A DNA stretch of 64,000 bases from Serripes groenlandicus (GCA_031761405.1 JASEVX010000099.1:186001-250000), one strand, 5' to 3'; positions 1-11,642 are shown, numbered from the stretch's first letter. Notes: generated by a model not told the origin, from the sequence alone. Program-made: numbers and translations.

Positions 1-2
1 CC

Positions 3-152
3 CGAAGCAGTCGGTCACGTGTGATGACTGCAGTCGATGATCGGTACGTCATGGTTCAACACTTACGTATCCGACGTCTGTCGGCATCAGCAACAGGGTG
101 ACGGCATGGAATCAGTGCACAGACAGTTCGGAACGGATTGCAACAAAATGAT
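3..152 (+). pseudogene. Tc1/mariner transposase remnant (helix-turn-helix part)
   Basis: Frame 3 reads VMT followed by AVDDRYVMVQHLRIRRLSAS. This is the usual end of the first DNA-binding helix-turn-helix and start of the second in Tc1-like transposases (pattern T-x-x-x-D-D-R-Y-x-x-x-x-x-x-R-x-R-x-x-x-A). After an in-frame TGA at 99-101 the frame continues with GISAQTVRNGLQQNDV, matching the family's 'G.S..TVRNRL...G' segment. Similarity then fades, and no DDE catalytic domain is visible downstream. The left part lies outside the window. Intact proteins of this family are about 340 residues and cut and paste their own TIR-flanked element. The internal stop and missing catalytic core show that this copy is dead. 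An ORF at 37-309 in another frame is a shadow. The family call rests on motif recognition and is fairly secure; the exact subfamily is unknown. Confidence 0.72.
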
Positions 153-309
153 GTTTTGGACAGGCACTCTCACTCTGGTCACAAAGTGGTCCAATCTCCT
201 CATAAAGGTACCACAAGCGTTGTGGCTCCAGTCCTGGAAGTGGAAGTCTGTCTGGGAGCCTGTCTGGAAGAATAGCTTCTTTCTTCAAAACGGAATTTCC
301 ACCTCTTGA

Positions 310-811
310 TTTTCTGCATGCTGTCTAGCAAAAATTATACCTGGTCGGGATGATGTCATCCTGCAATTAGTATAAACAAATTATAAGTACCATATTTTAA
401 AGTATACTGCAGCAGAGTCCTAGATAAGATTATTATCACAATATCTTCCAGTCATCCAAAATATTACATTTCAGACCGTTTTTTACCAGTTAATCGAGCA
501 ACATCAACAAAACTAATAGATAATATTATAAATATAACTTACCTGATCATGATATATCCTATGTTGTAAATCAATCCAAAGAAAACACCGCTAATTAGGT
601 CAATTTACAAAAGGGCATTAATTCACTCTTAGTATTTGAATAACAGCTAGGGACGCATTTCCAGCGTTACTTTTAAAAATATATCGGAATTTGGTATTAA
701 CAGGACAAATAACTATTTGATACACATAATTGTTGCATTTTTAATGTTCATCTTTCGACGCGTTTTCTTGTAAATGACGTTGGCCGCAATTGGGCACAAA
801 ATGTCAAAACA
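310..811. other. AT-rich intergenic DNA, nothing recognised
   Basis: No ORF, repeat or RNA-like signal was seen here. The base composition is AT-rich like the rest of the window. Confidence 0.5.
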
Positions 812-1376
812 CGCCACATATAAGGAAAAACAAGACTCGCCCCTGGCGGCTATGTTTTTCAAAGGATCGGATTAATTTGAACAACCTTGGTAGAAGGTCC
901 CCCAAGGAACATGTGTGCCAAATTATCTTTAAATCTAGCTGGTACTTTTGGACAAGAAGATTTTTAAAGATTTTACAAAGCACATATAATGAAAACAAGC
1001 TCCACCCCCCTGGCGGCCATTTTTTTCAACTAATCTGAATAATTTGAACAATCTTGGTAGAGGGTGCCCCCAAGAAACATTTGTGCAATATAATTTTTAA
1101 ATCGGGCCAGTACTTTTGGACCAGAAGATTTTTAAAGTTTTGGATATTTTGCCCCCTTTCTGATGCTGCAGCAACCGAAGTTCTTGATGGAATTTAAATC
1201 TTTGAACCATTTTGAAAGAGGGCCACCGAAGTTACATTCCTGTGAAGTTTGGTTGAAGTTGGTCCTGTGGTTAAGGAGGAGATGATGTTTAAATCTAAAA
1301 GTTAACGACAGACGAAGGACAGAGAGTGATCAGAAGAGATCAATCACCTTGAGCCTTTGGCTCACGTGATCTAAAA
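812..1376 (+). repeat. Diverged copy of the GGCCATGATGGCC-type bivalve repeat
   Basis: Two degenerate internal units are visible, each with CTGGCGGCyATKTTTTTC, an AATTTGAACAACCTTGGTAG-like part, and a segment ending GAAGATTTTTAAAG. The tail has a 'GACGAAGGACAGAGAGTGATCAG' type segment followed by TTGAGCCTTTGGCTCACGTG, equivalent to the TTGAGCAAAAGCTCAGGTGA end of the copies at 9,151 and 11,643. The left terminal motif is missing, so this copy is 5' incomplete. ORFs at 790-1038 (+) and 804-998 (-) are by-products of the repeat. Confidence 0.7.
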
Positions 1377-1686
1377 AAACAAACAAAATAAATCTGATTT
1401 TCGTTACAATGAACAGAATAGATCAAAATACCTGTGCAAATATCTTTAGTTGCGACTATAACTACCAGCACTGAGAATTGGAACGAATTACAAAATTGAA
1501 AATACAACTGATAGCAATGCGGAAGTTAATTTCTTTTGTATTTTTTTGATGATGTAAGCGTTATATATATTCTAATAGGACAAAGTTGACCAAATTCATC
1601 GTCATATTACCCTTGGAGTCGGAGTATTCGAATTTTGGCCAGGGTTTAAAATAGAAATACTGAGTTTTTTGGGTTTAAGGTTGTTT
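1377..1686. other. AT-rich intergenic DNA
   Basis: No gene or repeat structure was recognised. Confidence 0.4.
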
Positions 1687-1915
1687 TTAACCCTTTCCCT
1701 CATATAGACGCTTTCTGACGCCTCTGCAGCAGACGGCTTTTTGAAAACATAGTGAAAAAGAAGAAATTATTCAAAACGAGCAATTTCTCCTTTTGCCACA
1801 ATGTTTTCAACTTTTTGACATAGATTATCCATTCAACTATAGAGATTTTTTACTTTTTGATGAAATATGTTCGAAGTCGTCTGCTGCATAATTGTCGTAT
1901 GAGGGAAAGGGTTAA
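1687..1915. mobile_element. MITE-1 (TTAA-flanked hairpin element), nearly complete
   Basis: It is flanked by TTAA on both sides (1687-1690 and 1912-1915). The ends are CCCTTTCCCTC at left and GAGGGAAAGGG at right. The inner arms carry GCCTCTGCAGCAGACGGC and GTCGTCTGCTGCA. The inner segment AGAAATTATTCAAAACGAGCAATTTCTCCTTTTG can fold on itself. TTAA target sites and 5'-CCC ends are the hallmark of piggyBac-type cut-and-paste elements. This is the reference copy for about a dozen others in the window. It is non-coding. Confidence 0.8.
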
Positions 1916-3113
1916 AGATTATAAATGTAAACATTAGACGTAAAGCATGACATTGCAATTTTCCGTCTGATCCTTTCCTCTTTTAAGTCTACTTGTGTAT
2001 AACCAGGAATGCGAAACGATGCCTTGTGTGCTAGGTATATTTTATTTCATTTAGTCAAAGGTACCATATATTTTCAGTTGAAGAGAATGCAAAAAGGAGC
2101 TGGAAACATGCTATTTCCAAAATGATCCTCAGATTGTATACTGGTTTATGTCCCAAAGTATTTTTTCGAGTTTAGGGTAAAGATTCAAACTATACACAGT
2201 GATTAACAAAAAATTATGACTTCCTTTGTTACATCAAATTGGGTTTTATCATTTCAGAGAGCTCTTGCCAACTCTTGAAGAAACCCATCCATATTTATAT
2301 TGTCACCTCATGCGAAAAAACCTGTGTTTCACTAAAAATTAGTGTAAACCTACACCAGACCACAGTCATTGAATATGTGACAACGAGTTAAAATTCATTG
2401 GAATTGTTTCATTTGAAACTTTCTGGTGTTTTGACAGTGTCTGATAGTAAAAATAGTGTGTTGAAGACCAATTATTGCCTAGCCCGAGTGTGTGCACAAT
2501 AGCAGGAACCATCTTCGCAGGGTCATTACTTTCTTGCATATGATATGAACTCCCATTTTTTGGATTATTTTATAGCTGAGAAGTTTGACAATTGAGGGTT
2601 GAAACTTGTTGATTTACATGAAAATAATCTTTGACATGCATATGCATGTTTCCAAAAAACTATAAATAATCAAGGGAAACCCATATTTATTTACATTTAT
2701 AAAATTCTATATTTAGATCCTTGTCATTTTATGATGATAATAGATCTAAAGCAGTATTAACAAAAACCCTTTGAAGATTATCAGGTAAGACCGGATTGTC
2801 GGCAATTTGACCTTGAAAATCAACAAACCAAGGTCAAGGTCAAAGTAACCATAGAAATCAGTCTTGACTTTTTCATAAGAAAATTACTCCCCAAATTTCA
2901 CAAACCTAAGCTTCAATTATCCGAAATGCATTTCCAAACATCACATCATATTGTTACTATATAAAGTTTGTCAGTAAATAATATAAAAACCGTGGCTGTG
3001 TATTTCTCTATGTGCAATTCGTGGTTAACAAAAACACGACCTTGACACGTGTAATAAATATCAGCCAGTAACTTAGTATAAACAAGTAACTGGAGGATTG
3101 CAAGCAATACCAT
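1916..3113. other. Non-coding DNA with a short bivalve-type repeat fragment
   Basis: Mostly AT-rich sequence without recognisable coding. Around 2,785-2,880 there is an 'AAGGTCAAGGTCAAAGTAACC' type segment that I recognise as a common molluscan dispersed-repeat motif. No gene is supported. Confidence 0.4.
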
Positions 3114-3911
3114 AGTCCCCTACCGGTTTGCACTTTTGAGTCTGTTTCTGTTGTCATAGCAACCCAATGTTTAGGTATATCAAGACAATAAAGTATGAAA
3201 ATAAAGAAAGGGAAATAACTCAAAAATTAGGGAAGCAAGAGTTATGGTTCATGTGCACTGCACTCCCCCTTGATACGATGTATTCATGTGTGAAATTTCA
3301 TAGCCATAGCTAGTATAGTTATGGAGATATGCTCCGGACAAAAATCAAGTATGAAAATAAAGAAAGGGAAATAACTCAAAAATTAGGCAAGCAAGAGTTA
3401 TGGTTCATGTCCACTGCACTCCCCCTTGATACGATGTATTCATGTGTGAAATTTCATAGCCATAGCTAGTATAGTTATGGAGATATGCTCCGGACAAAAA
3501 TCAAGTATGAAAATAAAGAAAGGGAAATAACTCAAAAATTAGGCAAGCAAGAGTTATGGTTCATGTCCACTGCACTCCCCCTTGATGAGATGCATCCATG
3601 TGTGAAATTTCATAACCATAGCTAGTACAGTTTTGGAGATATGCTCCGGACAAAAATCAAGTATGAAAATAAAGAAAGGGAAATAACTCAAAAATTAGGG
3701 AAGCAAGAGTTATGGTTCATATGCACTGCACTCCGCATTGATGAGATGTATCCACATATGGAATTTCATAGCCATAGCTAGTACAGTTTTGGAGATATGC
3801 TCCGGACAAAAATTTGCCGGACTGACTGACTGACTGACAGATGGACTGACTGACGGACTGACGGACGGAGTGCAAACCTAACAGTCCCCTTCGGCACGCC
3901 GGTAGGGGACT
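3114..3911. mobile_element. Pearl-like non-autonomous element with 156-bp tandem core
   Basis: The outer ends are inverted repeats: AGTCCCCTACCGG at 3114-3126 and CCGGTAGGGGACT at 3899-3911. The left end runs directly into TTTGCACT; its partner AGTGCAAA lies about 22 bp further inside at the right end. The core holds four units with exact 156-bp spacing (ATGAAAATAAAG at 3195, 3351, 3507 and 3663), each about 95% alike. The core is followed by a GACT/GACGG microsatellite (about 3823-3868). Left arm, ~160-bp tandem core, ACTG/ACGG microsatellite and right arm is the published architecture of the bivalve Pearl family (established knowledge). No ORF; it must be mobilised in trans. Confidence 0.82.
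3195..3815. repeat. Tandem core of the Pearl-like element (4 x 156 bp)
   Basis: Each unit contains GGGAAATAACTCAAAAATTAGG and a unit end GGAGATATGCTCCGGACAAA. Units 2 and 3 are nearly identical; unit 4 has more changes (for example CTCCGCATTGATGAGATG), suggesting that new units arose at the left or middle of the array. Confidence 0.85.
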
Positions 3912-6400
3912 AATAAGGAAATTCTATAAATGATAATATGGTCGACATGTTCAATAATTATTCCCAATTAATATTAAAAGACGTCTGAAGAAGATTCAAT
4001 GTAAGTGGGAAAGTGTGAATTTAATTTTTTATATTTGACTAAACTTCCTAAATATTTTTTGTTTGTTATAAAAAAGCATTGGAAATAATTTCTCTCAAAC
4101 CTGCATGAAAATCCCTTATAATCCAAATGAAATCGTCCAATTTCACAAAATGAAACTTCGTTATTTGAACCCCAAAATTCAGGAGATCCTAATGGGGATG
4201 ATTACATCATAGCTTGTTGGGGTTTTCTCAAACGAGCCACGTCAGCACAAATTCCAATTTCGGAATTTTTTAGTGATAATTGCAAAATAAGATCAAATTG
4301 CATATTTGTGTGGAAGGCTTTTGGTCATGAATCGTCTCAAGAGGCTTACAGCACAATTCACAAATAAAAAGCAAACAAAACAATTCATGATCATACTGCG
4401 GACGCTAAAGGTGATCTCTGCCTCACAAGGTTCGTATGGTGTGGCACAAATCCTTTACTTGGCTAATTTGGGACAAAGTATCTCAAGCCGTGTAGACAAA
4501 AGTGAAGTAGCTTTTTCCTATTGTTTGGATTAATCCAATTTAATTGGTGGGTATAATCATAATATATAATAGATCTGATAATTGAAATCAAACAGAGAAA
4601 GGTGCAATCAAAACATAATGGGCAGTTTTGGACAATTAACCCATTCCAACATATATGGCAAATCTTCACCAGACAACTTTGAAACCATCTAAGCAAAAAT
4701 GTGTACAAAATCATATGATTGATTAGATTTTAACAGTTTTCAAAAAAATTCAATCATGTCAAGGTGGTCAGTTCACCTTCCCATGTGTATTATGTCTTTC
4801 TTACAACAGTACAATCTCTATGACATCAAATAGAAATAAAGCTAGAAACAATGTGTCAAAAGGCGTTATTCAGTTTAATCGAAAATAACACATGTTGTAC
4901 TTTTGTTTATTGGACACCAATTAAAGATCATAAAACCAAATCAAATTTCTGGTAGAGATCAGTACTGTTTCTAATTATGATCTAACGACAAACAGCAGCT
5001 GGCTAAAAATATTGGAATTGTTGCCTTTTGTCCTGTTACATGCTTACCAACTTTTCTCATTCTCAATGGGGAATTTCATGATCTCAAAGTGGGAGATTGG
5101 GGTTTGAAGTGGGAGATTGGGGTTTGAAGGGGGAGATTTTCAGTGCGATGAATTTAACAGTAGAAATTTTCACAATAGAACGGTATTTAGATAACTATTT
5201 TCAGGAGACAATACTTTCAATATTTATAGGAAAAGAATAAAATAAGACTCATTTTTTGAGAATAATTTTTGAGAATGTTTACTATTTAACAGAATATTTT
5301 CAACTGTATGTTAGCATTTAAATATTATTTTGGCATGTTTTCAAATTCATGCATTGATATTAAAAAAACCTTTTAATTGTGGGTATCTAGAAAATCAAGC
5401 AATTTGTCTGTTGTGTCAATGACTTTTCATATTGCATCCAAGAAAGAAAAATCTTAACCACATTTAAATTAGACCTACTTTTGAATGAAATAATGAGTAC
5501 CAATGGAATCTTTGTTAATCTAATGACACAGGGAGAAATCAATTAGTAAATTAATGACAGACATACATTGTTTCGAACTTGTTGAAAGAAAGGGCCTTTA
5601 ATCAGTGACAATTTGTTTAGAAGTGGATGTTACAAAATGGTTGTAGTCATTTTCAGTACATTCATATATATCTTCATGATTTTTTTTTTTTGATTTTTTT
5701 TTAAATTTCGAAAATCACGAGTTTTTACCTCACGATTGTCGCGGTGGGGTTACCCTATTCAAATTGTGAGACTCACGATTGAATCTGGAGGGTTGGTAAG
5801 CATGCTATTACCTGTTATCTGGGCAAAAACTGGTGTTTTTTTGCCTTTTTTTATTCTGTTTCTTTTTGTCCTATTACCATAAACAGTATGTCCATAAATT
5901 AGGGGTAATAAAATAATTAAATGACCATCATTCAAGGCGTAATATATGTAACAGACAGACACAAGACGTTAGTCTGTTTGAAAACATTCTATTGATCAAA
6001 TTAATTAATAAGCTTCTCATTTCTTATTTATAACCCATATGTCCGGTACAGAATAGTGATTACTATATTTCTGATTTGAGCCATGCATGTACATTCATTT
6101 TTTCTAGACTTTGATATTGTTCCTTTTTTCAATATGCAAAAAAGATGCATTATCTGTTGATAGTGCACACATTAATATTGCACAAAGAACCTTCTTACAT
6201 TTTGCTAAGGACGTGATGATTTCCAAACAGTAACGTTAAAAAGCGCTCCCATCTAACCTTTTATGAATTAAAATACCATAGGGTGTCCTACCTGTAAACA
6301 TTGCAAACAAATTGACAGTTGGAAAATTGTTGATTTACATGACAATAAAGAGGGAATTTAATTGCTAATCTTTGACCTAATGCATTTGCAGGTTTTCCAA
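3912..6400. other. Long AT-rich stretch without a gene
   Basis: No coding region, MITE or SINE was recognised. It holds a small 20-bp tandem repeat (AAGTGGGAGATTGGGGTTTG, two full copies and a part, 5087-5138) and two poly-T runs near 5,682-5,702. ORFs at 4306-4533, 4463-4714 and 5759-5962 have no recognisable family features. Confidence 0.45.
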
Positions 6401-6404
6401 GATT

Positions 6405-7745
6405 TAACTAGAGTTGTTTTTGACAAAAAACAGATGTCTCCCCCTCAAATCATTCCAACCTATAGGTCACAATACACTAAATAAATTCCTTCTTTGTTTC
6501 CATGTAAATCGACCAACTTCAGTCATCAATTGCCACACTTTCTAAGCATTTCCCATAAAGAACACCATATATCATTGAAAAGAGTTACGGTAGACCAGTT
6601 CAAATATTTATTTAAGACAGGGTTAACCTTATTTCCAGAGATCTATAATTAAACTCTTGAACTGTAGACGGTAGATACAGTTAGATAAACAAACACATTT
6701 GTGATAGGTAATTTATCACATGGATAAACTCTACAGCAGATGATTTGAAAATGTTTAACTAAAGATATTGGTAAATCTGTATTGATGAAACTAAAAGTAT
6801 TGACGTGTGAGGAAAACATTGAGAAAACTGTCGAAATTTCTCATACCATCCATCTGTTGAAGATTACAAAACATGTGTCTGTAGTGTAGAAAGGGTAAAA
6901 TAGAACCTGTAGCAAAGCTATTTATTATCTATAGTATCTAAAGAATCAACTTAATTTTAACACTCTTAGTAAAGAGTCACGCAAGGAACATTTGAGAGAA
7001 ATGTGGTGACTAGAGTGTTTACAAGATATTTCTCAATATTGGCCTAGTGACCTAGTTTTTAACCAGACCATATTCGAACTTAGCCTAGATATCATCAAGA
7101 TAAACATTCTGGTAAGGTGTCATCATGCTAGAGTTAAAAACATGGCTTCCAGAGCATTAACAAGATTTTTCTTAAATTTGATCAAGGGACCTAATTTTTG
7201 ACTCAACGTGACCAATGTCTAAATTGGCCTGTATATCGTCAAGAAAAACTGTCTGACAAAGTTTCAAGCCGCTAAAGTCAAAATTGTGGTCTCTTAAGTG
7301 TTAAATCAAGATTGTCCTACAATTTGGCATAGTGACCTAATTTTTTAACAAACATTACCCATATTCAAACTAAATATAATAAAAACAATCATTCTGACAA
7401 AGTTTCAGCATGCTCAAGCTAAAAGTGCAGCTTTCAGAGTCTTAACAAGATTTTCCTCCAACTTGGCTTAGTGCTCTAATGTTTTATCCAAAATAACCAA
7501 TATTTGAAATTGGCCTATCATCAAGACAAACTTTCTGACAAGGTTTCAAACTGCTCAATACAAAAATGCAGTGTCTATAGTGTTAACAAGATTTTTCTCC
7601 AGTGTTTAGCTAAGTGACCTAGTTCTTTACTGGATCTGACACATATTCGAACTTAGGCTAGATAATTCAAGCAATTATTCTGAGAAAGTTTCAACATGCT
7701 CAAGTAAAACATGCGGCTTCCAGAGTGTTAAACAAAAACATTCAA
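6405..7745 (+). repeat. Degenerate ~150-bp tandem repeat of molluscan type
   Basis: From about 6,985, five or six diverged units follow one another. Each contains variants of CTTGGCCTAGTGACCTA, a part with ATTCGAACTTAGCCTAGATA, then CATTCTGACAAAGTTTCA and GTTAACAAGATTTTTCT. Spacing between equivalent points is about 145-155 bp. The left part (6405-6480) has AGAGTTGTTTTTGACAAAAA and CAGATGTCTCCCCCTC, which I recognise as the usual left end of this family in bivalve genomes. It is old, since units differ at many positions. Non-coding. Confidence 0.65.
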
Positions 7746-7842
7746 ACAAGTGTTAATTTTTCTTAACGTTCATAGTATTTAAAAAGCCAATAAATATGAC
7801 GAGTTTTAAATAGACAATATCAAAATATTAAATATAAATGTT

Positions 7843-7920
7843 ATTGGAAATAGTGTGTTGGAACTCCATCCTTCAGCTGAGTTCTGCCGAAGGATCTCGT
7901 CCAACACAATATTTTCCAAT
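7843..7920. repeat. Imperfect inverted repeat / hairpin
   Basis: The outer arms ATTGGAAATAGTGTGTTGGA and TCCAACACAATATTTTCCAAT pair with few mismatches. Inside, ATCCTTC pairs with GAAGGAT. It could be a tiny MITE or a cruciform-forming remnant. Confidence 0.6.
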
Positions 7921-8056
7921 ACAGATGAAATTACTTAAATTATTAGACATTCACACATACAATATATATTCAAATGATATATAACCCATTTTCAATTCGA
8001 GATTCCACCTAATTGTGAAGACACCTATATAGAAGTTAAGAATTATATCATCCATT

Positions 8057-8233
8057 GAGCCCAGCCCCGGTAGCTAAGTTGTCAATCAAGGGGTTGTGAG
8101 TTCGAACCCAAGCTCGGTCAACATTCTTTCCGTCATTGGACAAAAGTTAGTTACAAGCGTCATTTATTTTCAACCAATGGACTAATAGTGTGTGTGGAAA
8201 GTCTGAGAAGGTGAACTGGTCACGGTTCTATGA
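8057..8233 (+). mobile_element. SINE-A copy, truncated (tRNA-like head at left)
   Basis: It reads CCCCGGTAGCTAAGTTG, then GAGTTCGAACCC (a polymerase III B-box), then the family's body CCGTCATTGGACAAAAGT and GGTGAACTGGTCAC. The reverse complement matches the copies at 11,226 and 15,966. The 3' end with GGCGTTAAACCCC and (ATCA)n is missing. Confidence 0.72.
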
Positions 8234-8331
8234 TTGAAATATTAATGAAAACAGATTTAAATCAATCTGTCATTGGGAATGGGTCAACATGGGATGCATA
8301 GAAAATACTGCACATTAAAAATAACTCTTAC

Positions 8332-8840
8332 CTGCACTAGTTTTAAGGCAATAACCTTTCCAGTGTCTATCATAGAGTAGACGCCAAACTTTGCAGAGTG
8401 CCCTAAGTTGTCTGCACAGCCGTCTCCGGCAACAACTAGTTTATCTTCCTGTTGGTTTATTACACTCATAAGAGTCCAACTCAGGGCATTCAAAACCCTT
8501 TCAACAGCAGGCCACAAAACATTCATTTGGTGATTGAAGGAGGTGTCACAACTGATGGCTAAAATGTTCACAAAACTAAAAATGCGAAGCAATTTTGATG
8601 GTGAACAAGCAACACAAAGGATTACGGCACTTAATAAAATGTATCCAGCAGGGCAGAGACTCCATTTAATTTTGTTTGCAATTCTCATCTTCTTGTGTAG
8701 CCACATTCACATGTCTGACACACTACGATGTAGGAGCCCTGTTCTTGACAGACTGTTGCCTCTGTTGGAAGGTAACGCATCATGCATGTTTGGAAAAGTG
8801 ACAGAAGGTTAGCTTCAAATACTACGATTTCCTCTGCTCT
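8332..8840 (-). pseudogene. Transposase-derived exon with consensus splice donor, broken frame
   Basis: On the minus strand two overlapping frames match a recurrent protein type in fish and invertebrate genomes. Upstream part: VFEANLLSLFQTC, then a cysteine pair CQTCECGYTRR, interrupted by TGA at 8685-8687 where the family normally has Trp. Downstream part: PAGYILLSAVILCVACSPSK, LLRIFSFVNILAISCDTSFN, then GDGCADNLGHSAKFGVY, whose GGDGR(A/C)DSPGHSAK-like pattern looks like the first catalytic Asp of a DDE transposase. The reading frame shifts between about 8,685 and 8,640. Similarity stops at KLVQ exactly where CAG|GTAAGAG gives a near-perfect 5' splice site (intron starts at 8331), and a CTTAG acceptor lies at the other end (8841-8844). 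The next exon would be at lower coordinates; I could not find it. I infer a spliced, THAP/Kolobok-like transposase-derived gene that is now inactive. The family name is uncertain; the homology is fairly clear. Confidence 0.6.
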
Positions 8841-9140
8841 CTAAGGTTGGCCGGTACTGCAACACAATTTTTTTTTTCATGAACTTTAAGTCTAGCAATA
8901 TTTAACGGGTTATGATAAGTGTATATATGAACCTTTATTCATAATACAGGAATGAGAGTGCTTGGCAAGATAAAATGGAGTCACTATTAATTTTTATCAT
9001 TACAGTCGCATATAACAACACATTTAGAAACATTCTGAAAATGCACTGAAATCAGTGAATCTTGCCTGATAAAGGGCCTTTGTAATGCCAATGTTAACTT
9101 GATCTCCATGATGGTTGATCACAAATATGAGGAGAAGTTA
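8841..9140. other. Non-coding flank
   Basis: AT-rich, no recognised feature. It could be intron or 5' flank of the minus-strand exon to its left. Confidence 0.35.
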
Positions 9141-9150
9141 TACAAACAAG

Positions 9151-9330
9151 AGGGCCATGATGGCCCTGGAATCGCTCACCTGATTTTTTTCTTCTTTCAC
9201 TTTAGCTATATAAGCCCCACTCACTGGTCATCCAAAGGAACATTTCTTCAAAATTATTTGAAAATCGGCCTGACACTTTCGGGAGGAGAGATATTTTATG
9301 TTTTCACTTTAGCCATATAAGGCAAAATAG

Positions 9331-9391
<61 letters not shown>

Positions 9392-10231
9392 TGGCGGCCA
9401 TGTTTTTTTACCAATCAACATGGCTTGAAGGAATCTAATAGAGGGTCATCCAAGGAGCATTTCTACAAAATTATCTGAAAATCTGCTAATCAGTTTGAGA
9501 GAAGAAGATTTTTTAAGTTTTTCACTATAGCCATATAAGGCAAAATAGCCCTGCCCACTGGCGGCCATGTTTTTAGACCAATCAACATGGCTTGAGAGGA
9601 ATCTGATAGTGGGTCACTTAAGGAACATTTCTACAAGATTATTTGAAAATTGGCCGGACACTTTCGGAGGAGAAGATTTTTTAAGTTTTCACTATACCCA
9701 TATAAGGCAAAATAGCCCCGCCCCCCCCTGGCGGCCATGTTTTTCGACCAATCAACATGGCTTGAAGGAATCTGATAGAGGGTCATCCAAGGAACATTTC
9801 TACAAAATTATTTGAAAATAGGGTCTGACACTTTCGGAGGAGAAGATTTTTTAAGTTTTCACTCTAGCCATATAAAGCAAAATAGCCACCCCCCCCCTGG
9901 CGGTCATGTTTTTCGACAATAAACATGGCTTGAAGGAATCTGATAGAGGGTCATCCAAGGAACATTTCTACAAAATTATTTGAAAATCTGCCAACTAGTT
10001 TGGGAGAAGAAGAATTTAGAAGTCTTTTTCATTTCGTTGCCATTGAAAACCAGAATTCTGCATGGATCCCAACAATTTGAAGGAAATCTGGTGAGATCAT
10101 TGAGAGGATGCTTTCTATGAAGTTTCATCCCAATTGACCCACTGGTTACTGAGGAGAAAAAGTTGACGCACGACGGACAAAAGGCGATCACAATAACTCA
10201 CCTTGAGCAAAAGCTCAGGTGAGCTAAAAAG
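9151..10231 (+). mobile_element. GGCCATGATGGCC-type bivalve repeat, full length
   Basis: It starts AGGGCCATGATGGCCCTGGA with GCTCACCTGA (9174-9183) and ends TTGAGCAAAAGCTCAGGTGA plus GCTAAAAA (to 10231), so CTCACCTGA and TCAGGTGAG form terminal inverted repeats. Inside are about four internal units of ~180 bp carrying GCCATATAAGGCAAAATAGC, CTGGCGGCCATGTTTTT, CAACATGGCTTGAAGGAATC and CTTTCGGAGGAGAAGATTTT. The last part has the unique tail with TTGACGCACGACGGACAAAA. It is non-autonomous. ORFs at 9099, 9567 and 9976 (-) are shadows. Confidence 0.78.
9331..9391. repeat. 61-bp pure C homopolymer
   Basis: An uninterrupted run of C within an internal unit, at the place where sister units have CCCCGCCCCCCCCTGGCGG. 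The family's C-rich joint has expanded. The exact length in the genome may differ from that in the assembly. Confidence 0.9.
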
Positions 10232-10441
10232 GAAAGGGACATAGGATTTAAGTGAAGAGTGTGAATCCACGTTCAGGGTAATTGTGGTCTATTAGTTAAG
10301 CAGTTTGCCTCTGACTCAAGGGCTTATAGATTCATTACCTTGCAAAGCTGATAGGGGTATCTATGTTCATGAGCAAAGGGTAGAAAGTCCCCCTAATCAT
10401 GTGCTTCTACAAGAATTATACAAACTGATCCTGATAACAAC

Positions 10442-10676
10442 TTAAGACTTTTTCCTACAAACATACAATCTCTGAGGCCTCTGCAACAGAGATAACTTTT
10501 GAAAACATTGTGGCAAAAGTAGAAATTGCTCCATGAGGAATTTTCTCCTTTTGCCACAATGCCCCACCTTCTGTTCAAAATATATTCATTCATATATATA
10601 TACAATTTTTCCATTGTTTGCCTTCATGTTCTAAAAGTCATCTGTTGCACATTTGTTGTATATGTTAAATGGTTAA
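10442..10676. mobile_element. MITE-1 copy, TTAA on both sides, eroded ends
   Basis: TTAA lies at 10442-10445 and 10673-10676. The inner arms keep GAGGCCTCTGCAACAGA and GTCATCTGTTGCA, with GAAATTGCTCCATGAGGAAT / TTTCTCCTTTTGCCACAATG in the middle. The terminal CCCTTTCCC is mutated. Confidence 0.65.
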
Positions 10677-11225
10677 TAAACAGTTTCATTCCAATTCTGA
10701 GTTGTCATACCATTTATGATCTTCATCTTCTGACTGGCTATAGAATGATGAGTCTGGTTGAAAATCGGGGGTCTTGTTCGTCATCTTCCAATGCCCAAGT
10801 AGATGTGGAAATGAAGGTCTGGTAGGAGATGAATCAGCCTGCCAGGGTCACCTTGCTCTTAGTTTCTGGGCATTGATGTGACAGTTCAGTTGGTACTGGC
10901 AAAACTAGTGGGGGTAGTTAACTGTGTAATATGGTGTTTTAAGCAAGGTCACTAGGCCTGAAAAGGATTTTATTTTTGAAACTTTTCACAGGCATTTTGA
11001 TATTCACCATATATTATATAAACAAAAAGCATTCTTACTTCTGAATGAATGCCAAATGGCATTATTGACTGCAATTTCCGTAGAATAAATATGAAAATTA
11101 GATGATAATATAACATACATACATACATGGCAACTATAGTAACAAGTACTTGCTTATTGTGGAATCAATTAAAGAGCCTTAAATTATAAAAACAGGAATT
11201 TTTTTGAAAAGGCATAGACAAATAT
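10677..11225. other. Non-coding, nothing recognised
   Basis: AT-rich sequence; a short (CATA)n stretch lies near 11,113. The ORF at 10526-10825 has no recognisable features. Confidence 0.4.
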
Positions 11226-11504
11226 GATTGATTGATTGGGGTTTAACGCCGTTTTTAACAATTTCTCAGTTATATCACGACGGCCAGTTCACCTACTCAT
11301 GCATTTCCTGGTTTTCTCACACAACAAACTTCCCAAGCAACTGGCTGCTTTTCCACATCGACTTAGCCCATTGGTGGAAGACGAATGACGCATGTCGCAT
11401 TGACTTTTGTCAATCGTCGGAAAGAAAGTTGGCCGAGCCGGGATTCGAACTCACAATCCAAGGATTGACAGCCCGCGTCTCTACCGACTGAGCTACTGGG
11501 GCTC
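11226..11504 (-). mobile_element. SINE-A, full-length (tRNA-like head at right)
   Basis: On the plus strand it starts (GATT)n then GGGGTTTAACGCCGTTTTTA and ends GGATTCGAACTC ... ACCGACTGAGCTACTGGGGC. Read in reverse, the head GCCCCAGTAGCTCAGTCGGT is a polymerase III A-box region and GAGTTCGAATCCCGGCTCGG is the B-box. The 3' end has an (ATCA)n tail typical of SINEs. It is about 280 bp. The ORF at 11228-11491 is a shadow. Confidence 0.85.
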
Positions 11505-11642
11505 AGCTTAGACAAATATGTGGAAAATGTCTACAAATCAAAGGTTAATACTTTCAAAGAGTTGAAATTATTGTGGCTAGTGATTTGCTCCATATACCAG
11601 TACTTCAAAATATTTCTGGATATGGGAGGGTGATAATTGAAA

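Noticed and set aside
8534..8812. Plus-strand ORF of 92 codons
   Set aside because: Antisense shadow of the minus-strand transposase-derived exon, which has family motifs and a splice donor.
11440..11504. tRNA genes (also at 16,200, 19,740, 20,376, 32,391 and 32,955)
   Set aside because: A- and B-box-like parts exist but acceptor and anticodon stems do not close and each is joined to a SINE body, so they are SINE heads.
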